NCBI GenBank assembly: GCA_033763355.1
Contig: JANRKT010000168.1
Coordinates: forward strand, 1-27,184
Source of the DNA: JANRKT01 sp033763355
Lineage (GTDB): Bacteria; Bacteroidota; Bacteroidia; Chitinophagales; Chitinophagaceae
Direction of reading: 5' to 3'
DNA: 27,184 nt
Every line of letters begins with the position of its first letter. Positions within the stretch are counted from its first letter, which is position 1. This document shows positions 6,987 through 15,836 of the stretch, in pieces. Both the position numbers and the translations under genes were made by a program. Under the pieces are notes generated by a model. It worked only from the letters and a program-made list of their open reading frames with translations. It was not told the DNA's origin and made no database searches.

Positions 6987-8777
6987 TCAAAGGGCTTTTA
7001 CAGGCTTGTGTTTCACGAACTGCATTTCGTGAAGTTTAGCATAAAACCCGCCTTTCTGCAGCAATTCTTCATGGGTTCCTGCCTCTTTAATTTCGCCCCT
7101 GTCAAGCACTATAATTTTATTTGCTTTGCGGATGGTGGAAAGGCGGTGTGCTATCACAACAGAAGTCCTGCCTGCTATAAGTGTATCAATGGCATGCTGG
7201 ATAAGCTGTTCCGATTCGGTATCAACAGATGATGTGGCCTCATCAAGAATAAGGATGGAGGGATTGTATAATAAAGCCCTTATAAAAGAAAGCAACTGGC
7301 GCTGGCCGAGTGAAAGGGTGCTGCCCCGCTCCATCACATTGTAATCATAACCGCCGGGCAGCTGCATGATAAAATCATGCATGCCGATCAGCCGGGCAGC
7401 CTGCTCAACTTCCTGTTTGCTTATGGCAGTATTGCGCAAAGTAACATTATCATATATGGAACCTGAGAAAAGGAATACATCCTGCAGTACTACGCCAATT
7501 GCACTTCTCAGCCTTTCAAGCTGGTAAGCACTAATATTTATCCCATCAATTTTTATTTCCCCTTTTTGTATTTCATACTGCCTGTTCAACAAACTGATAA
7601 TTGAAGTTTTACCGCTTCCAGTATGACCTACTATGGCAACAGTTTCGCCTGGCTTAACATGAAATGAAATATCTTTCAGTACGAATTTATCGTCGTTGTA
7701 AGCAAACCATACATTCTTAAACTCAATCTCACCTTTTATTTTTTGTGGTGCGTGGCTGCCTCCGGGTTGGGTATAATCTGGGTTATCCATTACACGGAAG
7801 ACCCTTTCACTTGCCACCATCCCCATCTGCAATACATTGAACTTATCGGCAATTACACGCAATGGCCTGAACAACAGGTTAAGCATAATGATAAATGCAA
7901 TGATCTGGCTGGTAAGCTGCAATGCTTTTTCTGCCGGCAGGTGCAACACCTGTGTGGCAGCAAACCAAACCAGCAGGCCCATTGAAACAGCAAGTACAAT
8001 TTCTACTACAGGAAAGAAAACAGAATAAGCAAATATGGCCCTGATGTTGGCATTCCGGTGCTCCCTGTTGATCTTTTTGAATTTTTCCATTTCCCTTTCT
8101 TCTGCAGCAAATGCCTGCACTACCTGCATGCCGGTGATGTGTTCCTGCACAAAAGCATTCAGCTGCGCCACTGCATTTCTTACACGGATGAATGACTTGT
8201 TTACGCTTTCCTTAAAATAATAGGTGGCAATAATGAGAAAAGGAAAGGGGATGAGGCAGATTAAAGTGAGTTGCCAGTTCATCCAGAACATGGCAATCAA
8301 TACAGCGATGATGGAAAGGAAGTCTGCAATAATAGGTATCAGCCCTTCAGAAAAAATATCGTTGATGGCTTCAATATCATTTATGGTACGGGTTGTTAAA
8401 GTGCCGATAGGTGTTTTATCAAACTGTGATAGGTTAAGCGACAATACTTTTTTATACACTTTTACCCTGAGGTCCTTCACCACTGTCTGGCCCAGCCATG
8501 CTGTAAGAAAAGTAAAGTAAAAACGAAGTGCGGTTTCTGCAATAAGAAGTATAACCTGGATGATGGTAACGGTAACAAGAAGCTGTACAAGCCCGTTCTG
8601 AATAGCGTCATTAATGGTGTATTGAATGAGCATGGGCCTTACCGGGGAAATAACGGCAAGGATGATGGCAAGCGCAACAGAAATGTAAAATTTCCTCTTG
8701 TAAGGAGACGCATATTGAAATACCCGCCGCAGCAAACTGAAATCGAAAATCTTTTTTATCCCCGCCTGGTCTGACAT
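6987..8777 (-). CDS. ABC exporter, fused membrane and ATPase domains (MsbA/multidrug type)
   Basis: This 596-residue half-transporter has six predicted membrane helices in residues 25-315 and one nucleotide-binding domain. The domain shows Walker A GHTGSGKTS (384-392), Q-loop Gln432, signature LSLGQ (488-492), Walker B SILILDE with catalytic Glu513, and H-loop His544. All ATPase residues are intact, so an active homodimeric exporter is expected. The family includes lipid-A flippases and drug pumps; the substrate cannot be read from the sequence. ATG at 8777 gives MSDQAGIKKIF. It lies 82 bp after the 732-residue gene and just before atpB, on the same strand, so may share the former's promoter at 11082. 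Confidence 0.93.
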   Translation of the reverse strand: MSDQAGIKKIFDFSLLRRVFQYASPYKRKFYISVALAIILAVISPVRPMLIQYTINDAIQNGLVQLLVTVTIIQVILLIAETALRFYFTFLTAWLGQTVVKDLRVKVYKKVLSLNLSQFDKTPIGTLTTRTINDIEAINDIFSEGLIPIIADFLSIIAVLIAMFWMNWQLTLICLIPFPFLIIATYYFKESVNKSFIRVRNAVAQLNAFVQEHITGMQVVQAFAAEEREMEKFKKINREHRNANIRAIFAYSVFFPVVEIVLAVSMGLLVWFAATQVLHLPAEKALQLTSQIIAFIIMLNLLFRPLRVIADKFNVLQMGMVASERVFRVMDNPDYTQPGGSHAPQKIKGEIEFKNVWFAYNDDKFVLKDISFHVKPGETVAIVGHTGSGKTSIISLLNRQYEIQKGEIKIDGINISAYQLERLRSAIGVVLQDVFLFSGSIYDNVTLRNTAISKQEVEQAARLIGMHDFIMQLPGGYDYNVMERGSTLSLGQRQLLSFIRALLYNPSILILDEATSSVDTESEQLIQHAIDTLIAGRTSVVIAHRLSTIRKANKIIVLDRGEIKEAGTHEELLQKGGFYAKLHEMQFVKHKPVKAL

Positions 8778-8859
8778 GCATGCCTGTTAAAAGTAAACGG
8801 TAAAATTATGAACGGAGAATATGAAAGGCATACCTGCTGTATAAACCCTCTGCCAGTCA

Positions 8860-11058
8860 TCAATCTTCTTTCTCCATGGCCCGGGTATAGGCTTTAATAA
8901 ATAAAGCCCCCAGGTTTTTATATGGAGGAATATAATTATCAAATCTTTCTTTTGCTTCCGGCCCGGTAAACTTTGCAGCAAGGCCTTTCCACATGTCAAT
9001 CCATTCCACATTTTTTCCTGTTCTCAAATCTTCGTTGATTGATTTCAATATCGGTTCGTTTACTGTACGTGTGCCCACTTCTTTGGAAGAAATGATGTGC
9101 GCATCGGGGCAGCGCCTCAATACATCATCCAGGTTATGGTAACCACCGCATGAACCAAGAATAACAATTTTTGCCGATGAAGGCAATTGCTTAATGGTAT
9201 ATTTAACATGGTAACTGTGGCCACGGTGGATTACGACAGACGGATTAAGGTTTTTTGCTTCCAGATAATCCAGCAGGTGTTCCTGCGCTTTGGCATCCGG
9301 GTCATCGCCTTTTGAATTATCAAGCGGCAGGTTGGCATATATCCATACAGGTTTGCCTTTGGTTGACCTGATCTCAACCCATTCCTTTGTTTTATTTATT
9401 TTCCAGTCGCTGTTGCCATTGAACATACCCATGAAATTGGCGTAAGACTCAATGCCATCCTTATCACCATAAAAGAAAACCAGTTGCACCACCCGGCTGC
9501 TGTCGTCTGCAAGGTCGCTGTAATTTAATTTGTAAACAGGCGGTATCCCTAACTTTTGGGATACATCTATGGTACTGTCAGAAGAAGAAGCAAATATGGT
9601 TTTTAAAATATCGTAAATGATAATGCTTCTTTTGTTATGTGATGCAGTGCTCAACTGCAGGTTCTTGTCAATTTCCCTGTCAATTAATTTTTTTACCGAA
9701 GGGGTATTGATGCTGCCATAGGAGTCCGCTACATCCACCGCTTCTTCAAGTGAACCGGTTTTCTCAAGCCCTCTTGCAAAAGCAATCATCAAACGCTGGG
9801 AACTGCTGTCGGGCATTGTACTGAGGAAATGATCCAGCTTATTATAGCCCGCCGCCATTTTTATAAACTTCTTGAACTTGTCAAACTTCACACTCATCAA
9901 AAGGCTGTCGCCTGCAGGTGTGTACATCCGTTCCATCATGCGGTTATAAACCCCTTTGTAACTTGAAGTGTAAATCACTTCTTCACCCAGCACAATAAGG
10001 TAATACAATTCCTGTGGTGTAAGTGGTTCAATAATTTTAAACCGTACAGGGTCCGGGTCATCATGCAATGCATTAATCTGGTTTACGAACACTTCAATGG
10101 CTTTTTTCTCCACCATTTTAGTCAGTTCATTTGCCACAAGCGGGGTATCTTTTTGCCGCATCCGGTCTGCATAACTGATTTGTGTTTGCACCAGCAGGCG
10201 GTAATATTTTAAACTGTCCGTCATTACATTGCTGATTGACTCAACAGTTTGTCTTCCGTTCATTACTTCGTCAAGGAAGGGGTAATACAACCTGCCGCTT
10301 TTACTTGAAGCCATGGAAGTGACGGCTTTTACCAGCGGATCATTGTTACTCCTGATCAGCTGCCCCACTTTGGTACGTGTTGCTGCAGCATAGTCATAAA
10401 ACTGGCTGGGAAAAAGATGTGCCGAAATGGTAATGAGGCTGTCAGCAAAAGGAACAGTTGAAAATGATTCGAGCCTTGGCAGAATTTGTTCCGGGTGTAA
10501 ATCGCAGTATTTCCTGAACAATACAATTTTTGAAGGATTAAAACCCTTGTTATCGAAAAAAATGCTGTTTGACCCGTTGATATGAATATTGCCTATAGCA
10601 TAAGTGTATTTGTCAATAAGCGGTTCTACTGATTCGCCTTTGATATCCGCTTCCATCATTTCAAGGTAAGCAGCTACCAGCAGGGGTGCATCCTGCGGTG
10701 GGAAACTCCTGTACCGCCATCCATCCTTGTAAGCTTTCAGCACATTTTCTATTCCCCGGAGGTATTTTACTTTCAGCCTGTGGTCAAGTTTTGCGTTTAG
10801 TTCTATTGAATCCTGCAAACTGTTAATCTGGCGGGTGATTACATCAGTAACAAGAAGATTGATGTCTTCATCATTACCCGCTTTTACCAGGTCGTCGTTC
10901 ACGCCGTCTGCACCCAAAATCTGGTTTTGCAGCTTGTCAATGTCTTCATGCAATTTTACGCGGCGGATGTCAATCTGGTATTTTGTGGTATCCGTAGCGG
11001 CCTGTGCGTCAGCCAGAGAAAGTAATACAATAATAAGGGTAAGTAAAATTCTGTTCAT
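8860..11058 (-). CDS. Periplasmic protein of unknown function with possible caspase-like (clan CD) C-terminal domain
   Basis: I do not recognise a named family for the whole 732-residue protein. It begins with a clear signal peptide (LLTLIIVLLSLADAQA, cleavage near residue 20). Residues 25-500 look mostly helical with no repeats or membrane segments. The last 200 residues look alpha/beta: a strand RVVQLVFFYGDKDG, then VVIHRGHSYH (His611, 614, 617), then IVILGSCGGYHNLDDVL (Cys637). A His within an H-x-GH motif followed about 25 residues later by a hydrophobic strand ending in Cys is the His/Cys dyad pattern of clan CD peptidases (caspase, gingipain, clostripain, CHAT). I infer a secreted cysteine-peptidase-like or degenerate domain; no activity is proven. 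ATG at 11058. Confidence 0.7.
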   Translation of the reverse strand: MNRILLTLIIVLLSLADAQAATDTTKYQIDIRRVKLHEDIDKLQNQILGADGVNDDLVKAGNDEDINLLVTDVITRQINSLQDSIELNAKLDHRLKVKYLRGIENVLKAYKDGWRYRSFPPQDAPLLVAAYLEMMEADIKGESVEPLIDKYTYAIGNIHINGSNSIFFDNKGFNPSKIVLFRKYCDLHPEQILPRLESFSTVPFADSLITISAHLFPSQFYDYAAATRTKVGQLIRSNNDPLVKAVTSMASSKSGRLYYPFLDEVMNGRQTVESISNVMTDSLKYYRLLVQTQISYADRMRQKDTPLVANELTKMVEKKAIEVFVNQINALHDDPDPVRFKIIEPLTPQELYYLIVLGEEVIYTSSYKGVYNRMMERMYTPAGDSLLMSVKFDKFKKFIKMAAGYNKLDHFLSTMPDSSSQRLMIAFARGLEKTGSLEEAVDVADSYGSINTPSVKKLIDREIDKNLQLSTASHNKRSIIIYDILKTIFASSSDSTIDVSQKLGIPPVYKLNYSDLADDSSRVVQLVFFYGDKDGIESYANFMGMFNGNSDWKINKTKEWVEIRSTKGKPVWIYANLPLDNSKGDDPDAKAQEHLLDYLEAKNLNPSVVIHRGHSYHVKYTIKQLPSSAKIVILGSCGGYHNLDDVLRRCPDAHIISSKEVGTRTVNEPILKSINEDLRTGKNVEWIDMWKGLAAKFTGPEAKERFDNYIPPYKNLGALFIKAYTRAMEKED

Positions 11059-11081
11059 AGTTATCGGTAAAGCAAACTGAA

Positions 11082-11089
11082 CAAAATTA
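11082..11089 (-). promoter_or_regulatory. Predicted promoter -7 box (TAATTTTG) of the 732-residue protein gene
   Basis: TAATTTTG matches TAnnTTTG in full and ends 23 bp upstream of the ATG at 11058. No good -33 TTTG is seen at the expected distance. The divergent response-regulator promoter begins about 110 bp away at 11199, so the two genes are independently expressed from a shared 189-bp intergenic region. Confidence 0.4.
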
Positions 11090-11198
11090 GGATTAAATCA
11101 GCTTATAAGATGATTTTGCCCAATAACATGCTAACGCAGCAGCCGTTAAAATAGTGCCAAAAGGCGGGTTCCGGTTAACAATTTCATAATCCCTGTTA

Positions 11199-11230
11199 TT
11201 TGGGGTGGGTATGGGGTGAGGTTATTTTTG
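11199..11230 (+). promoter_or_regulatory. Promoter of the two-component system (TTTG-N20-TATTTTTG)
   Basis: TTTG at 11199-11202 and TATTTTTG at 11223-11230 are separated by 20 bp. Both elements and the spacing fit the Bacteroidota housekeeping sigma consensus. The -7 box ends 17 bp before the ATG at 11248. One TTAACA lies upstream at 11175-11180, which could be a lone half-site for autoregulation; I give that little weight. Confidence 0.6.
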
Positions 11231-11247
11231 CGTAAATTTTGCGTTAA

Positions 11248-11931
11248 ATGGATAACAAAGGCAAGAAGGTTTTGATTGCAGACGATGAGCCTGATATTCT
11301 GGAAATCATAAGCTACAACCTGAAGAACGAAGGGTACGACACCATTACCGCCAAAGACGGGGACGATGCACTGTACAAATCCAAACTGCTGAAACCCGAT
11401 ATGATCATCCTGGATGTGATGATGCCAAATAAAAACGGGATGGAAGTGTGTAAAATACTGAGGGGCCAGCCCTCTTTCCAGGATACCATGATTGTATTTC
11501 TTACCGCTTTAAATGATGAACTCTCACATATAAAAGGGCTTGAATTCGGCGCTGACGATTACATCAGCAAACCGGTAAGCCCCAAGGTGCTGGTTACAAA
11601 AGTAAACTCCCTCTTTCGCCGCCTGCACAAACCCGAAGACGGGAAAGCCCTTGAACTGGGCGACCTTGTTATTGACCCCGTAAAGTTTGTTGTAAGCTAC
11701 AAAGGCGAGGAAATTATACTTGCCAAAAAGGAATTTGAACTGCTTTACCTGCTGGCCTCAAAGCCCGGACGTGTTTTCCTGCGTAACGAAATCCTCAGCC
11801 AGATATGGGGCACAGAAGTTATAGTAGGCGACCGCACCATTGATGTGCACATCCGCAAAATACGCCAGAAATTAGGTGTGGACTGCATTACAACTGTAAA
11901 AGGCGTGGGGTATAAGTTTGAGATGCCGTAA
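11248..11931 (+). CDS. Response regulator, OmpR/PhoB type
   Basis: The 227-residue protein has an N-terminal receiver domain (about 6-122) and a C-terminal winged-helix DNA-binding domain (about 130-227). Receiver residues are all present: the acidic pair Asp12/Asp13, phospho-acceptor Asp56 in IILDVMMP, the Thr in VFLTAL, and the Lys in DDYISKP. The winged helix ends with the usual RTIDVHIRKIRQKLG and VKGVGYKF. PhoB-class regulators bind tandem direct repeats spaced by 11 bp as dimers, relevant to the array upstream of susC. It is followed 77 bp later by its kinase. Identification as the phosphate regulator PhoB/PhoP rests on architecture and context, not on a decisive motif. Confidence 0.93.
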   Translation: MDNKGKKVLIADDEPDILEIISYNLKNEGYDTITAKDGDDALYKSKLLKPDMIILDVMMPNKNGMEVCKILRGQPSFQDTMIVFLTALNDELSHIKGLEFGADDYISKPVSPKVLVTKVNSLFRRLHKPEDGKALELGDLVIDPVKFVVSYKGEEIILAKKEFELLYLLASKPGRVFLRNEILSQIWGTEVIVGDRTIDVHIRKIRQKLGVDCITTVKGVGYKFEMP

Positions 11932-11972
11932 TGATTACCCCGTCATTTATTTTCACAGCCCGCTTTTTAAAA

Positions 11973-11980
11973 TAGATTTG
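11973..11980 (+). promoter_or_regulatory. Possible internal promoter for the histidine kinase (TAGATTTG)
   Basis: TAGATTTG, a full match to TAnnTTTG, lies in the 77-bp gap between response regulator and kinase, 28 bp before the kinase ATG. TTTTC about 20 bp upstream could serve as a poor -33 element. It would allow the kinase to be made separately from the regulator. Confidence 0.35.
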
Positions 11981-12008
11981 CAAATATTCCCGGCGGGAAT
12001 AAGCTATT

Positions 12009-13070
12009 ATGTTCAATACCAAAAACATTACCCCGCAGCAGATTGCCCTGTTCAATGCTTTTACCATTGCTGTAATAGGCGCTGCGGCAAATTTAATTTT
12101 CATTCAAAACTGGTGGGTGCCGCTGGTTACATTCATCGGCTTGTTCATTATCGTTTATTGGCTTACCCACTTTTTTATCCAGCGTTTTATTTACCGGAAG
12201 ATCAAGCTCATTTACAAATTCATTTACCAAACCAAGGCCACCAAAAGGGAGGAGTTTTATTACAAAAACATCCTGCCGCAAAAAAGCATGGAGGAAGTAA
12301 GTGAAGATGTGGAAAAATGGGCGGAGCAACGCAAAGAAGAAATTGAACTGCTGAAACAAAACGAAGCATACAGGAAAGAGTTTCTCCAAAACCTGTCGCA
12401 TGAATTTAAAACGCCTGTATTTGCCATACAGGGTTATGTGGATACCCTGCTGCACGGCGCTTTGGAGAAACCGGATGTAAACAAAAAATTCCTGGAAAAC
12501 GCTTCAAAAAATGTGGACCGCCTTGTAAATCTCATTGACGACCTTGATGAAATTTCAAAATTAGAAAGCGGTGAGCAGGTTTTCCATTTTCAGAATTTTG
12601 TAATACAGGACCTCATTAAAGAAGTATATGAATCGCTTTCCATAAAAGCATCCGAAAAAAACATCAAATGCATTATTAAAAAAGGCTGCGAGTCGCCCAT
12701 ACAGGTTTATGCGGATAAAGAAAGAATGAGACAAGTGCTGATTAACCTGGTTGACAACGCCATTAAATACGGCAAAGTAAACGGGGAAATTGAAGCAAGC
12801 GTTTATAATACCGACGGCAAAAATATACTGGTGGAGATAAGCGATGACGGTATGGGTATAGCAGAGGAACACCTGGCAAGGATATTTGAACGCTTTTACC
12901 GCACCGATTACGGCCGCAGCCGCAATATTGGAGGAACGGGTCTAGGTCTCGCCATTTGCAAACACATTATTGAGGCGCATGGCCATCACATTCATGTGCG
13001 CAGCAAACCTGATGTGGGGAGCACTTTTGGCTTTACGCTTGACGGCCGCAAAGAACAACCTTCAGCCTGA
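12009..13070 (+). CDS. Sensor histidine kinase, PhoR-like
   Basis: The 353-residue protein has two membrane helices (about 15-32 and 38-56) separated by only a few residues, so there is almost no periplasmic sensor. This is like PhoR, which senses through the Pst/PhoU system rather than a ligand domain. No PAS domain is evident. The HisKA motif is LSHEFKTP with phospho-acceptor His131. The ATPase domain shows the N box LINLVDNAIKYGK (Asn250), G1 DDGMG (279-283), F box ERFYR and G2 GGTGLGL (308-314). All catalytic residues are intact. It is the cognate partner of the regulator just upstream. ATG at 12009. Confidence 0.92.
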   Translation: MFNTKNITPQQIALFNAFTIAVIGAAANLIFIQNWWVPLVTFIGLFIIVYWLTHFFIQRFIYRKIKLIYKFIYQTKATKREEFYYKNILPQKSMEEVSEDVEKWAEQRKEEIELLKQNEAYRKEFLQNLSHEFKTPVFAIQGYVDTLLHGALEKPDVNKKFLENASKNVDRLVNLIDDLDEISKLESGEQVFHFQNFVIQDLIKEVYESLSIKASEKNIKCIIKKGCESPIQVYADKERMRQVLINLVDNAIKYGKVNGEIEASVYNTDGKNILVEISDDGMGIAEEHLARIFERFYRTDYGRSRNIGGTGLGLAICKHIIEAHGHHIHVRSKPDVGSTFGFTLDGRKEQPSA

Positions 13071-13120
13071 TATTTTATCCACATTCCACAGCTCAATCAT
13101 CATCTTTTGATAAAGCACGG

Positions 13121-13137
13121 TTAACAATGGGTTAACC
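13121..13137 (+). promoter_or_regulatory. Pho-box-like direct repeat TTAACA-N5-TTAACC
   Basis: Two hexamers, TTAACA (13121-13126) and TTAACC (13132-13137), stand 11 bp apart. This is the core layout of Bacillus PhoP boxes and resembles the array upstream of susC in this window. It lies 51 bp past the kinase stop and does not precede a visible gene, so it may be chance or belong to an unannotated transcript. Confidence 0.35.
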
Positions 13138-13231
13138 TGTTTTCCGTCACTTTGCGGCTGATGGAAATCACATAGGGTAGATTTTCTCATGTTGTTTTAA
13201 GAAAAAGGCAATTCAATCGTTTGAAATCAAC

Positions 13232-13253
13232 TCCCCCTGTTTCAACAGGGGGA
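13232..13253. terminator. Strong hairpin between convergent genes
   Basis: A 10-bp stem (13232-13241 TCCCCCTGTT with 13244-13253) leaves a minimal loop, in practice about 4 nt after fraying. It lies between two convergent transcription units and could end both, although neither side has a long U tract: GAAACTTTAATTT follows on plus, GTTGATTTC on minus. Confidence 0.5.
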
Positions 13254-13411
13254 AACTTTAATTTGCACTTTCCCTTTGAGATGAAGAAATGAACCTTGCT
13301 ATAAAATATTACAGCATCTCTTTGGCCAAAAAGAATAATCAAAGAATTATTCAGAAATATAGTTTTGCGCCTGTAACATCTATATAAATTTCTTCAACCT
13401 GCTTATGGTTA

Positions 13412-14539
13412 TCATAACCCTTCTACTACTTCCTCCGCCAAACCAAAGCTCAATGTCATTCCGGCGCCGCCTGCGCCATTGAGGATATAAACTCCCGGCT
13501 CAGGAGAAAGGAAAATATCCGTTTCGCCGTCGGTAAGTTTGGCGTACACCCCGTTCCAGCTTTCAATAACCGACCAGTCTTTGAAATCTGCAAACTTCTG
13601 GAGGTAATCAAGTATCATCCGGTTGATGAAGTCTTTGTCAAAAGGGTCATGAGTTAACCCATATTCATGTGAATCACCAATGGTAAGTTCTCCCCTGCCA
13701 TTTTGTGATACCATTACATGTATCCCCCATTCAAGATAATCCGGTATTTCTGCTTCATACCGCTGTTTAAGTTTTGCAAGAGACAGCGCTGCCCCAAAGC
13801 TCTTATAATGTATGAGTGATAAACCACCGCATAAAGCAGGACCGATACGCCATCCGCCCGGCTGTGCATCAATGCGCATCATCTGCAGCTTACACTTTGT
13901 AATGGCCAGTTCACTGAATATTTCAGGATATAAGGTTTCAAAATCTGACCCGCTGCAAATAAAAATCAAATCTGCTTCATGCTCTTCATTGTTGCCGATA
14001 TAAACCGTATGGTCTGCCACATAGCTTACACATTTACCCCAATGAAATTCTATATTAAACTTTTCGCTTAAAAATGCCGGTATGGCGGCAATCGCTTCAC
14101 GGGGATCAACAATCAGTTCATCAGGGCTGTACAACCCTCCCAGCAATCCCGAAGGGTTAGCTGCTTCTGATCTTTGCAATACCTCCTCTTTGTTCAGCCA
14201 TTTTGTTTTCCTGTTTTTGCAAAACAATTCATGCAATTCTTCCAATACTTCCTTTTCATCTTTGTGATATGCGAGGTGCAAACTGCCGGCCTCTTCATGC
14301 CAAATACCTGCCGCATCACATATTTCCTTCCACACACCCCTGCTCCGCAAAGCCCTTTCATGCAATTTTCCATCGGGCTGACCGATGGGCCACACCATTC
14401 CAAAGTTGCGGATGGATGCACCAACAGCTTTTTGGGTACGTTCAAATAGTTTTACTGAATATCCTTTTAATGCCAGCGCCCTTGCAGTTGCCAGACCTAC
14501 AATACCCGCCCCGATAACAATAGCTTTTTTGTCAGCCAT
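13412..14539 (-). CDS. FAD-dependent oxidoreductase of phosphonate-degradation clusters (TIGR03364-like, DAO family)
   Basis: The 375-residue flavoprotein has an N-terminal Rossmann motif VIGAGIVGLATARAL (GxGxxG at 10-15) with Glu33 at the end of the second strand for the ADP ribose, the segment ASIRNFGMVWPIGQ just after it, and a C-terminal FAD-binding end GGAGMTLSFGLAEE. This pattern fits the DAO/glycine-oxidase fold and the subgroup repeatedly found beside phosphonate genes. Members studied in 2-aminoethylphosphonate (AEP) clusters oxidise AEP or N-methyl-AEP to phosphonoacetaldehyde, which would feed the HAD hydrolase encoded two genes upstream. Cytoplasmic; no signal peptide. Its ATG at 14539 overlaps the transporter stop by 8 bp, so the two are likely translationally coupled. 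It is the last gene of the operon. The substrate is inferred. Confidence 0.85.
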   Translation of the reverse strand: MADKKAIVIGAGIVGLATARALALKGYSVKLFERTQKAVGASIRNFGMVWPIGQPDGKLHERALRSRGVWKEICDAAGIWHEEAGSLHLAYHKDEKEVLEELHELFCKNRKTKWLNKEEVLQRSEAANPSGLLGGLYSPDELIVDPREAIAAIPAFLSEKFNIEFHWGKCVSYVADHTVYIGNNEEHEADLIFICSGSDFETLYPEIFSELAITKCKLQMMRIDAQPGGWRIGPALCGGLSLIHYKSFGAALSLAKLKQRYEAEIPDYLEWGIHVMVSQNGRGELTIGDSHEYGLTHDPFDKDFINRMILDYLQKFADFKDWSVIESWNGVYAKLTDGETDIFLSPEPGVYILNGAGGAGMTLSFGLAEEVVEGL

Positions 14540-15836
14540 TTGTATCCTGATTTAATAAATGAAATTTTTTGTTGAAATAAAAAAGAGAGAGTATAGTACC
14601 AATTGTGCCTATAACAGAAAAAATAATTACACCATTTGAATAAAAAGAAGTCCAGTTGAGCTGCAGTTTCAGTATTTCTTTAGTGAGCATTACCACAATA
14701 CTGCCCAGGTAACCAAATGCATCTGCTATATAAATAAGAAAGCCCACATTGCCGGCAATCCTGAAAGTTGCAATCATCCTCTCAAAAAAAATACAGTTAA
14801 AGGGAATATAGGCAAGGTATAAACCCAACCCCACCAGTTGCATCCACAAAGCACCTTTCATGCTTCCTGAAACAAACAGCAATGACGAAATACCTGATAA
14901 CAAAAAACCAAAGATGATTACCCCGTGCACAACGCGGAAAGCGCTTATGTTTTTCCTGATAAAAACCAGGAAACACATCACCCCTAAAATGATCAGCGAT
15001 GTTATGGTTTCTGTACGGGTAAAGATGGAAAAATTTTTCCCGTAACCCAGCTCATTCCACAGGTTGGCCATGAAATTATCCCTTACATCCCGCATGATGG
15101 TGAGAAAAAGATAAGTAACAGTTACAGCAACAATCCCCAAACCAAAAAGCTTTAAAAATTTTTTACGGTCATCTTTATTCATCGGCAACCTGACCGTTCT
15201 TTCCTGTATATCATCTTCATCGGGCTGCGGGACCCGTTCAAGTAAAAAAGTAAACAGTACCAATGGCACCAGAAAAACAAGCCCTGCCATAAAAGGCATC
15301 CATTGTTCACTGATGTTCCAGTTTACCATTAACCATTTGGCCACTGACCTTGTGAATCCGCCGGCAAAAATGAAACTCACTGCCATTACCGAACCGATAA
15401 AATCAGTCGCTCTTCTTCCTTCTGCATAACTGAAAATAATGCCCCACATGAACCCCAGCATAAAGCCATTTACAAACATAAAAAGCATACCCCATGGTGC
15501 AGGAACAATGGCAAAGAACAATAAACAGAGCCACGCCACACCTACCAGCACAGCAGTGGTTTTCCAGCGGCCCAGCCTTTTGAGTTCAGAAATAAATTTA
15601 ATGCCATAAAATTTGCTGAACATATAGCCCATGCCCTGGCTGATGATAAGTAAAATCTGGTAAGGTACCCCCCAGTATTTTATTCCATCAAATGTGGCTA
15701 CCGTAAAAGGTTTCCGGTAGGCATATACGGATGCATAAGTAAGAAAAGTGATGGCTGCTGCGCACAACGCCACCAGCACCTGCTTTTTTGTAAAAGCTGT
15801 GTGACGTACCGGTGCAGCAACAGTTGGTACACTCAT
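14532..15836 (-). CDS. MFS transporter, DUF5690/OPA-like, candidate phosphonate importer
   Basis: The 434-residue protein has about 12 hydrophobic segments with a charged cytoplasmic loop in the middle (about 205-225, RVPQPDEDDIQERTVRL). The first helix ends in YAYRKPF (RKPF at 41-44), reminiscent of the YxxRK motif near the first helix of organophosphate:phosphate antiporters (GlpT/UhpT), and its length and style match DUF5690 proteins of Bacteroidota. Its place between the HAD hydrolase (4-bp ATGA overlap) and the FAD oxidase (8-bp overlap) argues that it brings the phosphonate substrate across the inner membrane. No PhnCDE ABC importer is present. Substrate inferred from context only. Confidence 0.82.
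   Translation of the reverse strand: MSVPTVAAPVRHTAFTKKQVLVALCAAAITFLTYASVYAYRKPFTVATFDGIKYWGVPYQILLIISQGMGYMFSKFYGIKFISELKRLGRWKTTAVLVGVAWLCLLFFAIVPAPWGMLFMFVNGFMLGFMWGIIFSYAEGRRATDFIGSVMAVSFIFAGGFTRSVAKWLMVNWNISEQWMPFMAGLVFLVPLVLFTFLLERVPQPDEDDIQERTVRLPMNKDDRKKFLKLFGLGIVAVTVTYLFLTIMRDVRDNFMANLWNELGYGKNFSIFTRTETITSLIILGVMCFLVFIRKNISAFRVVHGVIIFGFLLSGISSLLFVSGSMKGALWMQLVGLGLYLAYIPFNCIFFERMIATFRIAGNVGFLIYIADAFGYLGSIVVMLTKEILKLQLNWTSFYSNGVIIFSVIGTIGTILSLFYFNKKFHLLNQDTNG

Larger units (their letters stand above)
13071..13411. other. Convergent intergenic region between kinase and FAD oxidoreductase genes
   Basis: No protein gene is visible in these 341 bp. It contains a TTAACA-N5-TTAACC direct repeat (13121-13137), a TCACTTTG (7 of 8 to TAnnTTTG) at 13147-13154 on plus, a strong GC hairpin at 13232-13253, and a weak 7-bp AT stem (13333-13339 with 13346-13352). 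A small RNA transcribed on plus from near 13160 to the hairpin is conceivable but unproven. Confidence 0.5.

Noticed and set aside
13333..13352. AT-rich inverted repeat (GAATAAT/ATTATTC)
   Set aside because: Seven AT pairs with one GC pair are too weak to call a terminator or binding site on their own.
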